Shown: in pieces, positions 55,831 to 64,000 of the stretch
Layout: each line of letters starts with the position of its first letter
How positions within the stretch are numbered: position 1 is the stretch's first letter
Assembly: GCF_017355965.1 (NCBI RefSeq)
Contig: NZ_JAFIQW010000007.1
Location: 1 to 64,000, forward strand
DNA: 64,000 nucleotides
DNA from: Desertivibrio insolitus
GTDB taxonomy: Bacteria > Actinomycetota > Actinomycetes > Actinomycetales > Microbacteriaceae
Direction of reading: 5' to 3'
Notes under the pieces: generated by a model
The model's database searches: none
The model's input: only the letters and a program-made list of their open reading frames with translations
Told to the model about the DNA's origin: nothing
Translations under genes and position numbers: made by a program

Positions 55831-57846
55831 TCAGAACCTGCCGCCGCCGCGGCGTCCGCGGGAACCGCCGCCGCCGAAACTGCCGGCGCGTCGACCGCCG
55901 CCGCCTCCGAAGCCGCCGCCTCCGAAGCCTCCGCCTCCGAAGCCTCCGCCGCCGAAACCGCCGCGGGAGCCGCCGAACCCGCCGCCTCCGAAGCCGCCGC
56001 CGAATCCACCCCGCGACCCGCCGCCGCCGAGCACCGAGCCGATCAGGATGCCGCCGAGCATCGCGCCGAGGTCGTCGCCGTCGCGCCCGCCGCCGGACCA
56101 CTGCGCTCCGCCGTAGCCGTACGGGGCCGCCTCGGCGCGGGCGATGCGGTGCGCGTCGTCGGCGAGCGCGGACGCGCGGCCGGCGATGCTCGCGGCGCGA
56201 GCCGGGTCGCTCGCCGCGAACGCCTCGGCGTCGGCGAGTGCACGAGCCGCCTCGTCGAGGCGGGTGCGGGCGGTGTGACCGATCGCGCCGCGGCGGGTCA
56301 GGATGTAGTCGCGCGCCGCGGCGAAGCGGCTGCGCGCGTCGAACAGGGCGTGCTCCGCGGCCGCGCGGGAGCGTCGCTCCTGCTCGGCCGACTCCCGCAC
56401 CCCGACGAGCACCGCGTCGACGCGCCGGTCGAGCTCGGCGATCCGGGCGAGGCGGGCCGTCGGATCGTCCGGGCCGTTGGGCGCCTCGGCGAGCAGCCGC
56501 TCGGCGGCATCCGCGGCGCCGACGGCCTCCGGGTGCAGGGGAGAGGCGGGCGGCACCGCCCGCAGCGCGGCGACGTCGCTGCTCAGCTCGGCGAGCGCCC
56601 GCGGCACGGTCTCGGCGGCCGCGCGCAGCTCGTCCGCGCGGCGGAGGATCGCGTCGGCGAGCGTGCCCGCCTGGTCGACGCCCTCCTCGGCGGCGCGCAC
56701 CGCGGTCGCGGCGGCGCCCGTGTCGGCGGCGAGGGCGGACTCCGCCTCGGCGAGCTGCGTGCGGGAGAAGCTCAGCCGGCGCTCCGCCTCCGGCAGGTTG
56801 TCGTCGACCAGGTCGACGGCTGCGGCGCCGTAGCGGGAGGTCATGTCGGCGAGCGCCGCCCTCGCCCTGTCCAGGCGGTCGGCGACGGCCTCCGCCTCGG
56901 CGCGGGCGGCGGCGATCGCGCTCGGCAGGTTCTGCTCGAGCTTGCGCAGCTCGTCGAACGCGTCGGCCTGCTCGTCGAGGCTGCGGTCGACGCCCTCGGC
57001 GACCTCGATGATGCGGGTGAGGGCGGCGCGTCGCTGGTCGGGGCTCTCGGGGTACGCGTCGTCGAGCTGCTGCCGCAGCGCGAAGGCCTCGGACAGGGAG
57101 CGGCGGGCCTCCTCGAGGGCGCGGCCGAAGCCGGCCGTCGCCTCGGTGCCGTACTGCGCGGTGGCGAAGCCGAGCTCGTCGGTGCTGGTCGCGATCGCGT
57201 CGTCGGCGGCGACGAGGGCGCGTCCGGCGTGCTGCTCGAGCTGGGCGAGCTCCTGTTCCGCGCGTTCCCTCGCGGCGGCCGCCGTGCGGCGGCGACGGAT
57301 GGCACCGACGAGGGCGAGCACGCCGATCAGCACGAGTGCCGCGAGCGCGAGCCAGAGCAGCCACGACAGGTCGGGCCCCGCGGCCTCGTCGGCGAGCCCG
57401 TCCGCGGCGGCGACGGCGGCGCCCGCCCAGTCCTCCGACGCGAGCTCGGGCTCGACGCGCTGGGCCTCGATCCGGGTGACGGCGTCGAAGCCGACGGGAC
57501 CGTCCGACGTCGAGGAGATGTAGTAGGTGCGCCCCTCGGTCGCGACCGCGAGGAGGTAGTCGCGCGGCCCGAGCCCGTTGAGCTCGGCTGTCGCGTCGGC
57601 CCACGCCTGCGCGTCGGCCGGGTTCTCGAAGTCGTCGACGTACGCCACGAAGAGATCGATCTGGTGCTCCGCCGACAGCTGCTCGATGGCGGACTCGACG
57701 TCGGCGCGACCGGAGCCCAGCACCCCGTCGGGGTCGAAGATCGGCGAGGAGCCGAGGGTCGGCGGTTCCTCGGCGACCGCCGCGACGGGCGAGAGTGCGA
57801 GCATCAGTGCCGAGACGACGGCGGCGGCGATCCCGCGGATCCTCAT
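55831..57846 (-). CDS. TPM-domain membrane protein with glycine-rich C-terminus
   Basis: The 671-residue protein starts with a signal peptide (about residues 1-27), then a TPM/Psb32-type domain (about 35-150) and a transmembrane helix near 168-188. About 400 residues of Ala/Glu/Arg-rich helices follow, then a glycine-rich tail made of GGFGGG(G/S) units ending RRGGGRF. TPM proteins are extracytoplasmic and metal-binding or phosphatase-like. The ATG at 57846 has GGGAGGGG 6 bases upstream. It precedes pspA, which suggests a shared envelope-stress function. Confidence 0.88.
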   Translation of the reverse strand: MRIRGIAAAVVSALMLALSPVAAVAEEPPTLGSSPIFDPDGVLGSGRADVESAIEQLSAEHQIDLFVAYVDDFENPADAQAWADATAELNGLGPRDYLLAVATEGRTYYISSTSDGPVGFDAVTRIEAQRVEPELASEDWAGAAVAAADGLADEAAGPDLSWLLWLALAALVLIGVLALVGAIRRRRTAAAARERAEQELAQLEQHAGRALVAADDAIATSTDELGFATAQYGTEATAGFGRALEEARRSLSEAFALRQQLDDAYPESPDQRRAALTRIIEVAEGVDRSLDEQADAFDELRKLEQNLPSAIAAARAEAEAVADRLDRARAALADMTSRYGAAAVDLVDDNLPEAERRLSFSRTQLAEAESALAADTGAAATAVRAAEEGVDQAGTLADAILRRADELRAAAETVPRALAELSSDVAALRAVPPASPLHPEAVGAADAAERLLAEAPNGPDDPTARLARIAELDRRVDAVLVGVRESAEQERRSRAAAEHALFDARSRFAAARDYILTRRGAIGHTARTRLDEAARALADAEAFAASDPARAASIAGRASALADDAHRIARAEAAPYGYGGAQWSGGGRDGDDLGAMLGGILIGSVLGGGGSRGGFGGGFGGGGFGGSRGGFGGGGFGGGGFGGGGFGGGGGRRAGSFGGGGSRGRRGGGRF

Positions 57847-58014
57847 GCTTCCCCTCCCGGTTCGGCTCACTTTCCGCAGGCTAGCGCACCGCGTCGAACG
57901 CCCGGTCCGAGCCGTCGTGGCACCCCTTCTGGGGCTGACTTGACGGTGGTCAGGAATACGAGGATTGATGAAAGCCACATTCCAGTCAAATATCCGGGGA
58001 CGACTCTTCCGCTC

Positions 58015-58188
58015 ATGACCGCGCGCATCTTCCAGGCGTCTGGCCTGGTCCTGTTCATCGTCGGCGCCGCACTGATGGCGATCGGCACCCCGTCGCTCGT
58101 GCTGTTCCTCGTCTACGTCGCGGTCACCGTGGTCGGCGTCGCCCTTTTCGCGGTCGGGCACCACGCCCACGAGAAGACGCTCGGCTGA
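58015..58188 (+). CDS. Small two-helix membrane protein (57 aa)
   Basis: The 57-residue protein consists almost entirely of two hydrophobic helices (residues about 6-25 and 29-48) and ends HHAHEKTLG. No family is recognised. The ATG lacks a clear ribosome site. The region upstream (57900-58014) is AT-richer than usual and may contain the promoter. The gene ends one base before the next GTG start. Confidence 0.6.
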   Translation: MTARIFQASGLVLFIVGAALMAIGTPSLVLFLVYVAVTVVGVALFAVGHHAHEKTLG

Positions 58189-58189
58189 G

Positions 58190-58660
58190 GTGGGTGCCAC
58201 GCTGCCCACCGCGACCGGCCGGATCCGCGGGCCCTGGCGTCGACGGCGCCTCGACGGCTTCGCGACGCCGCTCGAGCCGGTCGAGGTGCTCGCGGCGCTG
58301 CACGACGGCTCCGACGGCTGCGAAGGTCTCCGGTTCGTCCCTCGCGAGGATGATCCGCTGCTGCTCGAGTGCGTCACGGCGTCCGGGCTCCGTGCGGAGG
58401 TCAGGCTCGACGAGCGGACCGCGGGCGGATGCCGCGTGCGCTGCCGCGTCGTCGATCGCGGTGACGCGTCGGGGGCGGAGCTCGACGATCTCCGCGGATG
58501 CCTCCGGCGGCGGATCGAGCGGGCGGAGCACGGCACGGCCGAGAACGGAACGGCGGAGGAACCCGACCGGGCGGGGTCCGGCACGGCGGGGGAGCCCGAC
58601 CGGCCTGGCGAGGAGCCCAACCCGTACGCACGCACCGGCTGGGTCGCGTCCGAGGACTGA
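58190..58660 (+). CDS. Hypothetical protein (156 aa) with acidic repeat tail
   Basis: No family is recognised. The first 110 residues (DGFATPLEPVEVLAALHDG, LLLECVTASGLRAEVRLDE) look like a compact alpha/beta domain; the tail carries a repeated (N/S)GTA(E/G)EPDR unit and is probably disordered. Third codon positions are strongly GC-biased in this frame. The GTG follows the previous stop after one base. Confidence 0.65.
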   Translation: MGATLPTATGRIRGPWRRRRLDGFATPLEPVEVLAALHDGSDGCEGLRFVPREDDPLLLECVTASGLRAEVRLDERTAGGCRVRCRVVDRGDASGAELDDLRGCLRRRIERAEHGTAENGTAEEPDRAGSGTAGEPDRPGEEPNPYARTGWVASED

Positions 58661-58681
58661 CGGCGGTGCGATCATCGAGGC

Positions 58682-59257
58682 ATGACCGCCGAACTGCACA
58701 TCACCGGTGACGACGCCGCCGACGCGCTGCTCTCGACCGATCCGCTCGCGCTGCTCGTCGGCATGCTGCTCGACCAGCAGGTCGCCATGGAGACCGCGTT
58801 CGCCGGCCCGGCCAAGATCAGGGACCGGCTCGGCGCCTTCGACGCGGCGACGATCGCCGCGCAGGACGAGGACGCCTTCGTCGAGCTCTGCCGCACCCCG
58901 CCCGCGGTGCACCGCTACCCGGGCTCGATGGCGGCCCGCATCCGCACCCTGTGCCAGTCCGTCGTCGACGACTGGGGCGGACGGGCGGAGGCGATCTGGA
59001 CCGACGGCGAGCCGGACGGGCCCGAGGTGCTGCGCCGGCTCAAGGGACTCCCGGGCTTCGGCGAGCAGAAGGCGAAGATCTTCCTGGCGCTGCTCGGCAA
59101 GCAGTACGGCTTCACCGGCGCCGGCTGGCGCGAGGCGGCCGGTCACTACGGCGACGAGGGCTCGTTCGTCTCCGTCGCCGACATCGTCGACCCCGCGTCC
59201 CTGACGAAGGTGCGCGAGGCGAAGCGGGCGATGAAGGCCGCGGCGAAGAGCAAGTAG
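58682..59257 (+). CDS. HhH-GPD-type base excision repair protein
   Basis: The 191-residue protein has the helix-hairpin-helix LKGLPGFGEQKAKIFLALLGK near residue 121 and an all-helical N-terminal half (DPLALLVGMLLDQQVAMETAFAGP) of the HhH-GPD glycosylase superfamily, in the short actinobacterial subfamily. The usual catalytic aspartate position after the hairpin is not clearly conserved, so glycosylase activity is inferred. The ATG at 58682 begins MTAELHITGDD. Confidence 0.86.
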   Translation: MTAELHITGDDAADALLSTDPLALLVGMLLDQQVAMETAFAGPAKIRDRLGAFDAATIAAQDEDAFVELCRTPPAVHRYPGSMAARIRTLCQSVVDDWGGRAEAIWTDGEPDGPEVLRRLKGLPGFGEQKAKIFLALLGKQYGFTGAGWREAAGHYGDEGSFVSVADIVDPASLTKVREAKRAMKAAAKSK

Positions 59258-59293
59258 GTCCGGGAGTTCAGAACAGGGCCCGGGAAGCAGAGA

Positions 59294-59319
59294 GGCCGGA
59301 TGCCCCGCGGCATCCGGCC
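59294..59319. terminator. Perfect 11-bp hairpin between convergent genes
   Basis: GGCCGGATGCC and GGCATCCGGCC pair completely around CCGC, 36 bases after the HhH-GPD stop and 51 bases from the convergent AIM24 stop. It is built from two inverted copies of the CGGATGCC word that is frequent in this window. No T run follows. Confidence 0.65.
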
Positions 59320-59370
59320 CGACCGTCAATCGATCAGTCCTCCGAGCAGACCCCCGGAGCCCCCGTCTCT

Positions 59371-60048
59371 CTAAGTCGCCGTGGTGGACGCGGCGATCCA
59401 CTCCGAGGGCTGCACGATGACCCAGCCCGGCCCGTGGAAGGCGTACTGGAAGCCCTCGCCGCTGCCCCGGCCGATCAGCGCGCCGGCGGTGAAGGAGGAC
59501 TTGATGCCGGGCACGAGGTTCGCCGACCAGCCGACCGTCGCGTTCATGTCGGTGAACGTGGGCTGCTGGGAGCAGTCGAGGATGACGGGCTCGCCCTGGG
59601 CGAGGATCGCGACGGTGCCCTGACCGGTGAGCGTCGTGTTGAAGAGGCCGCCCGTCACCATGCCGGCGCCCTGCACCCGGTTGAGGTCGTACTTCAGGTG
59701 CGCCTGGAAGGCGAGGAGGTTCTTGCCGTTGACGGTGATCGACTCGTTCTCGAGTTCGAGCAGGTGGATGTCGCTGCGCTGGCTGGCGAGGAACACCTCG
59801 CCGTCGCCGGTCACGCGCATGAGCGGCTGATCGTCGGAGGAGACCATCTTCTTGAGGAACTGGCCGACGCTCGAGGAGCCCTCGTGCGCGAACTCGATGT
59901 TGCCCTGGTAGGCGACCATCGACCCCTTCTGCGCGATGAGGTCGTATTGCGGGTACACCCGCGCCTTCAGCATGTAGGGGTTCTGCAGGGCCAGCCACTC
60001 GCGGGCCTGCGTCTCGTTGTGCCCCTGGTTGAACAGAGTCGACTTCAC
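59371..60048 (-). CDS. AIM24 family protein
   Basis: The 225-residue, all-beta protein matches AIM24/DUF124: MLKARVYPQYDLIAQKGSMVAYQGNIEF, a central GEVFLASQRSDIHLLELE strand pair and the glycine-rich GALIGRGSGEGFQYAFHGPGWVIVQP. In bacteria these form beta-trefoil-like oligomers of uncertain function; in mitochondria AIM24 organises membranes. The GTG start has GGAGGGAA upstream. It is convergent with the repair gene and diverges from the ole operon. Confidence 0.88.
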   Translation of the reverse strand: MKSTLFNQGHNETQAREWLALQNPYMLKARVYPQYDLIAQKGSMVAYQGNIEFAHEGSSSVGQFLKKMVSSDDQPLMRVTGDGEVFLASQRSDIHLLELENESITVNGKNLLAFQAHLKYDLNRVQGAGMVTGGLFNTTLTGQGTVAILAQGEPVILDCSQQPTFTDMNATVGWSANLVPGIKSSFTAGALIGRGSGEGFQYAFHGPGWVIVQPSEWIAASTTAT

Positions 60049-60267
60049 GTCGGGGTTCCCTCCTCCGGCGCCCGGCCGGGCGGGGTGCGCGGCCTCGTGG
60101 CATCCGCCTGCACGGTACCGGTGCTCAGCACTCCGTCGTCAAGCGCTCGTAGGATCAGGAGGTTGCCGCGTTCTCGGGGCATTCAGCATGCTCCCGGATT
60201 GCGGACAGCCCATCGGGGGAACATGTAGAGCAGACGCTCGAACACCAGACTCTCGACAGGAGACCCG

Positions 60268-61290
60268 TTGAACGGAAACGCGACGACGACGCACCGCAAC
60301 GTCGCGCTACTCGCAGTCAAGACGACGATCGCGCCGATCGTGACGACCTCCGAGGCGATCGAGCGTCAGCTCGCCCCGGTGCTCAAGCGTCTCAAGCTGC
60401 CGACCGGGCTGCTGCAGCGCGTCGCCGGGGTGCACGAACGCCGCAACTGGGGCAGCGAGCTCGCGTTCGACAGCGCCGCCGTCGCCGCGGGTCGCGCCGC
60501 GCTCGACGAGGCGGGCATCGAGGCCAAGGACATCGGGCTGCTCATCAACACGTCCGTCACGCGGCCGCATCTCGAGCCGAGCGTCGCCGTGCGGATGCAC
60601 CACGGACTCGGTCTGCCCTCGAGCGCCATCAACTTCGACATCGCCAACGCGTGCCTCGGCTTCGTCAACGGCATGACCCTCGCCGCGCAGCTGATCGACT
60701 CCGGGCAGATCAAGTACGCGATGATCATCGACGGCGAGGACGCCGACGAGGTGCAGATCAACACGATCGAGCGCCTGCAGCGCGAGGGCATCAAGCGCAA
60801 GGACTTCATGAGCGAGTTCGCGAGCCTGACCCTCGGGTCGGGCGCCGCCGCCGCGATCCTCGGTCCCGCCGACGAGCACCCCGGCGGGCACCGCCTCGTC
60901 GGTGGCATCACGCGCGCGGCGACCCAGTTCAACGACCTGTGCGTCGGCAGCGTCGACGGCATGTTCACCGACGCGAAGGCGCTGCTCAAGGGCGGCATGG
61001 ACCTCGTCGTCTCCGCGTGGAAGGAGGCGAAGAAGCACTGGAGCTGGGACTCGATGGACCGCTACATCCTCCACCAGGTCTCCGACGTGCACACCGACTC
61101 CATCGTCAAGGCCGCCGGCCTCGACCGCTCGCGCATCCCGCTGACCTACCCCAAGTACGGCAACGTCGGCCCCGCGTCGATCCCGATCACCCTCGCCGAG
61201 GAGCAGCACAAGCTCAAGCGCGGCGACCGGGTGCTGCTGATGGGCGTCGGCAGCGGGCTGAACACCTCGATGCTGGAGCTCGCCTGGTGA
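60268..61290 (+). CDS. oleA: OleA, thiolase-like acyl condensing enzyme of long-chain olefin synthesis
   Basis: OleA joins two fatty acyl-CoAs head to head, giving a 2-alkyl-3-ketoacyl acid. The 340-residue thiolase-fold protein has catalytic Cys129 in IANACLGF, Glu103 in HLEPS, His269 in YILHQVSDVH and Asn299 in YGNVGPASIPI. The assignment over FabH rests on these and on the oleBC and oleD genes that follow. The TTG at 60268 has GGAGA 7 bases upstream. A separate promoter in the 219-base gap upstream is likely but not identifiable with confidence. Confidence 0.93.
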   Translation: MNGNATTTHRNVALLAVKTTIAPIVTTSEAIERQLAPVLKRLKLPTGLLQRVAGVHERRNWGSELAFDSAAVAAGRAALDEAGIEAKDIGLLINTSVTRPHLEPSVAVRMHHGLGLPSSAINFDIANACLGFVNGMTLAAQLIDSGQIKYAMIIDGEDADEVQINTIERLQREGIKRKDFMSEFASLTLGSGAAAAILGPADEHPGGHRLVGGITRAATQFNDLCVGSVDGMFTDAKALLKGGMDLVVSAWKEAKKHWSWDSMDRYILHQVSDVHTDSIVKAAGLDRSRIPLTYPKYGNVGPASIPITLAEEQHKLKRGDRVLLMGVGSGLNTSMLELAW

Positions 61291-63965
61291 GTCGCCGGCT
61301 CCCGGCGACCCCCCGCTCCGCTGCCACCGTCCCGCCGCCCGGCCTGCCCGGGCTCGACCCGCGGTTCTCCCGGCTCGTCGACGACGGCGAGGCGACGTGG
61401 CACGTGCTCGACACGGGCGCGGTGCTCGCGGAGCACGGCGTGGAGCCGGTCGGCACCGTCCTGTGCGTGCACGGCAACCCCACCTGGTCGTACCTCTGGC
61501 GGCGCTTCGCCGAGCAGGCGACGGATGCGGCGCTGCGGGGCGGCCCCGCCTGGCGCGTCGTCGCCGTCGACCAGCTCGAGATGGGCTTCTCGGAGCGGAC
61601 GGGGGAGCGGCGGCCGCTCGCACGCCGCGTCGCCGACCTCGGCCGGCTCACCGACGCCCTGGGGCTCGCCGGCCCCGTCGTCACGTTCGGCCACGACTGG
61701 GGCGGCGTGGTGTCGCTCGGCTGGGCCGTCGACCACCCCGAGCTGCTCGCCGGCGTCATGCTGCTCAACACGGCGATCCACCAGCCCGAGGGCGTGCCGA
61801 TCCCGGCGCCGCTGCGGCTCGCGCTCGCGCCCGGCGTGCTGCCGAGGGGCACCGTCGCGACCCCGGCGTTCCTCGAGACGACGCTCGCGCTCGCGTCGCC
61901 GCCGCTGCCGACCGACGTGCGGAACGCCTACCGCGCCCCGTACCGCGGCTCCGACCGCCGCGGCGGCATCGGTGCGTTCGTGGCGGACATCCCCGTCGGC
62001 CCCGAGCACGAGAGCTTCGCCGAGCTCGAGCGGATCGCCGCCGGCGTCCGCGCGCTGGACGTGCCCGCCCTCTTCGTCTGGGGTCCCCGCGACCCGATCT
62101 TCAGCGACCGCTACCTCGACGACCTGATCGACCGGATGCCGCACGCCGACGTGCACCGCTTCGAAGGAGCCGGTCACCTCGTGGCCGAGGACGCCGACTA
62201 TGCCGGGGTCGCGCTCGCGTGGCTCGACGAACGGCTACCGGACGGAGCGCTCTCCGAGGCTGCGTCCGGCGCCTCGCATCGTGGGGCGCCGGGCATCGAT
62301 CGGGCAGAGGATCCCTCGCACGTTCGCCGCCCCCTCTGGCATCACCTCGACGAGCGCGCGGACTCCGACGAGCTCGCCCTCGCCGAGCTCGCCCCGCCGA
62401 CCGGGCCCGCGCCGCGGCGCATCAGCTGGCGGCTGCTGTCGCGGCGCGTGCACGAGCTCGCCGCCGGGCTCGTCGCCGCGGGCGTCCGTCCCGGTGACCG
62501 CGTGTCGCTGCTCGTGCCGCCGGGCGCCGACCTCACCGCGGCGCTCTACGCGTGCCTCCGCATCGGCGCGGTCGTCGTCGTCGCCGACGCCGGTCTCGGC
62601 GTGCAGGGCCTCACCCGCGCGGTCCGTGGCGCGTACCCCCATCACGTCCTCGGCGCCGTGCCCGGGCTCACCGCCGCCCGCGCGCTCGGCTGGCCGGGCC
62701 GGCGGATCTCGACGGCGACGCTTCCTGCCGCGAGCCGTCGCCTGCTCGGCGTCGACCACTCCTTCGGCGAGCTCGTCGCGCTCGGGCGCGGCAGGGAGCT
62801 GCCGCCGGAGCCGGCTGCCGGCGCTCTCGCCGCCGTCCTCTTCACCTCGGGCTCGACCGGTCCCGCGAAGGGCGTGCGCTACACGCACGCGCAGCTCGAG
62901 GGCGTGCGCGACGTGCTCGCCGCCCAGTACGGCATCGGCCCGGGCACCGGGCTCGTCGCGGGCTTCGCCCCGTTCGCACTGCTCGGCCCCGCCCTCGGCG
63001 CCCGCTCGGCCGCCCCCGACATGGACGTCACCGCGCCCGCGACCCTCACCGCCAGGGCCGTCGCGGCCGCCGCGCGAGAGGTGGACGCGACCGCGCTGTT
63101 CCTCTCTCCGGCGGCCGTCGCCAACGTGCTCGCGACCGAGCAGGCGCTCGGCGCCGACGAGCGGGCCGCGCTCGGCGGCATCCGTCTCATGCTCTCGGCC
63201 GGCGCGCCGCTGTCGCCCACCCTGCTCGAGGGCGCGGCCGGCCTTCTGCCGAACGCGAGCGTGCACACCCCCTACGGCATGACCGAGGGGCTGCTCATGA
63301 CGGATGTCTCGCTCGAGACCATCCGCGACGCCGCGACCTCCGGCGAGGAGGGCGTCTGCGTCGGCACCCCCGCCGCGAACGTGCAGGTGCGCATCAGCGC
63401 GCTCGACGACGACGGGCGCGCCGTCGGCGAGCTGTCCGACCGGCCGCACGTCACGGGCGAGATCGTCGTCTCGGCCCCGCACGTGAAGTCCGGCTACGAC
63501 CGGCTCTGGTTCACCGACCGCGCCGCCGTCGCCGGCACCCCCGACGACGAGCGCTGGCACCGCACTAGCGACGTCGGCCACTTCGACGCCGAGGGCCGAC
63601 TGTGGGTCGAGGGACGCCTGCCGCACGTCGTCGTCACCGCGCACGGCGTCGTCACCCCGGTCGGGGTCGAGCAACGCGTCGAGACGGTGCCCGACGTGCG
63701 CCGGGCCGCCCTCGCGGCCGTCGGCCCGCGGGGCACTCAGCACTGCGTCGTCGTGCTGGAGACGGTCGCCGGGGTCTCCCAGCCCCGGCTCGCCCCGGCC
63801 GACCTCGCCTCGGCGGTGCGGACGGCGGCGGGCCTGCCGGTCGCGGCTGTGCTCGTCGTGCCGGCCCTGCCCACCGACATCCGGCACAACTCGAAGATCG
63901 ACCGCACCCGGCTCTCGCGCTGGGCGGAGGACGTGCTCGCCGGCGGACGGATGACGGCACCGTGA
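61287..63965 (+). CDS. oleBC: OleBC fusion: beta-lactone decarboxylase joined to beta-lactone synthetase
   Basis: The 892-residue protein is a fusion. Residues 1 to about 320 form OleB, a haloalkane-dehalogenase-like hydrolase with VHGNPTWSYLW, nucleophile Asp137 in FGHDWGG and His297 in GAGHLVAED; it decarboxylates the beta-lactone to a cis-olefin. Residues of about 345-892 form OleC, an ANL-family enzyme with the ATP loop TSGSTGPAKG at 520-529 and the late lysine in RHNSKIDR, which makes the beta-lactone from the beta-hydroxy acid. Such fusions are known in Micrococcus and relatives. The GTG overlaps oleA by 4 bases. Confidence 0.94.
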   Translation: MSRRLPATPRSAATVPPPGLPGLDPRFSRLVDDGEATWHVLDTGAVLAEHGVEPVGTVLCVHGNPTWSYLWRRFAEQATDAALRGGPAWRVVAVDQLEMGFSERTGERRPLARRVADLGRLTDALGLAGPVVTFGHDWGGVVSLGWAVDHPELLAGVMLLNTAIHQPEGVPIPAPLRLALAPGVLPRGTVATPAFLETTLALASPPLPTDVRNAYRAPYRGSDRRGGIGAFVADIPVGPEHESFAELERIAAGVRALDVPALFVWGPRDPIFSDRYLDDLIDRMPHADVHRFEGAGHLVAEDADYAGVALAWLDERLPDGALSEAASGASHRGAPGIDRAEDPSHVRRPLWHHLDERADSDELALAELAPPTGPAPRRISWRLLSRRVHELAAGLVAAGVRPGDRVSLLVPPGADLTAALYACLRIGAVVVVADAGLGVQGLTRAVRGAYPHHVLGAVPGLTAARALGWPGRRISTATLPAASRRLLGVDHSFGELVALGRGRELPPEPAAGALAAVLFTSGSTGPAKGVRYTHAQLEGVRDVLAAQYGIGPGTGLVAGFAPFALLGPALGARSAAPDMDVTAPATLTARAVAAAAREVDATALFLSPAAVANVLATEQALGADERAALGGIRLMLSAGAPLSPTLLEGAAGLLPNASVHTPYGMTEGLLMTDVSLETIRDAATSGEEGVCVGTPAANVQVRISALDDDGRAVGELSDRPHVTGEIVVSAPHVKSGYDRLWFTDRAAVAGTPDDERWHRTSDVGHFDAEGRLWVEGRLPHVVVTAHGVVTPVGVEQRVETVPDVRRAALAAVGPRGTQHCVVVLETVAGVSQPRLAPADLASAVRTAAGLPVAAVLVVPALPTDIRHNSKIDRTRLSRWAEDVLAGGRMTAP

Positions 63966-64000
63966 GGGTGCTCGTCACCGGGGCCAGCGGACTGCTCGGC
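63962..64000 (+). CDS. oleD: OleD, NADPH-dependent 2-alkyl-3-oxoalkanoate reductase (N-terminal fragment)
   Basis: Only 13 codons lie in the window: VRVLVTGASGLLG, the classical glycine-rich NAD(P) site of short-chain/epimerase-type reductases. The GTG overlaps the oleBC stop by 4 bases. From the operon context it is OleD, which reduces the OleA product before OleC acts. The rest of the gene continues beyond the window. Confidence 0.8.
   Translation, partial: MRVLVTGASGLLG

Noticed and set aside
55603-58014. Long plus-strand frame opposite pspA and the TPM gene
   Set aside because: Only its last 57 codons (from 58015) are plausible as a gene; the rest is a shadow.

Overview
The window is a very GC-rich stretch of an actinobacterial chromosome, most likely from the family Microbacteriaceae. 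The evidence is the strong G/C bias at third codon positions, many GTG/TTG starts, frequent leaderless promoters (a TAnnnT box 5-8 nt before the start codon), a DtxR/IdeR iron box, an HspR HAIR site, and the gene order tlyA-nadK-recN-pyrG-nudix-xerD-parA-scpA-scpB-rluB-tyrA-cmk-der. The family assignment is inferred from these features; no 16S gene is present.

Bases 1-18060 are a compact, all-plus-strand housekeeping block. It opens with a repeat-rich arginine/glycine protein carrying a TPR-like domain. Then come a HAD phosphatase, an rRNA methyltransferase (TlyA), NAD kinase, RecN, CTP synthase, a NUDIX pyrophosphatase, XerD, a ParA-type ATPase, ScpA/ScpB, a pseudouridine synthase, prephenate dehydrogenase, CMP kinase, Der GTPase, a MOSC protein and a NUDIX-plus-NYN/PIN-like fusion. 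Most junctions overlap by 1-17 bases, so translation is probably coupled.

Bases 18057-32000 are more mixed. A MarR regulator and an MMPL exporter diverge around a palindromic operator. A tRNA-Pro(GGG) gene is followed by a lower-GC two-gene cargo: a membrane-associated helical protein of unknown function and a GIY-YIG nuclease. A sodium-coupled NSS transporter with its MetS-like small subunit follows. Its 3' end is duplicated as a 42-bp direct repeat that brackets an MBL-fold hydrolase gene. Next come a DUF2267 protein, a fatty acid desaturase, a DAO-type oxidoreductase, small membrane proteins and a flotillin.

Bases 32000-45500 hold an alpha/beta hydrolase, an iron-regulated siderophore ABC operon (ATPase, binding lipoprotein, double-length permease) behind an IdeR-type box, RNase HI with a C-terminal extension, a FetB-like permease, a P-loop kinase and an AlkD-like repair protein. 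They also hold an overlapping three-gene cassette (heme-oxygenase-like diiron protein, GT2 glycosyltransferase, CDGSH iron-sulfur protein) and two tandem GH10 xylanases.

Bases 45500-64000 carry a ClpC-like ATPase under a perfect HAIR element, a cold-shock protein, a second desaturase, a potassium channel, an erythromycin-esterase/phosphoribosyltransferase operon, and an envelope group (PspC, PspA, TPM-domain protein). An HhH-GPD repair protein and an AIM24 protein follow. The window ends in an ole hydrocarbon pathway: oleA, a fused oleBC and the first 13 codons of oleD. The most interesting leads are the HDO-GT-CDGSH cassette, the tRNA-linked GIY-YIG pair, the repeat-bracketed MBL gene, the HAIR-controlled ClpC-like unfoldase and an apparent enrichment of the word CGGATGC.
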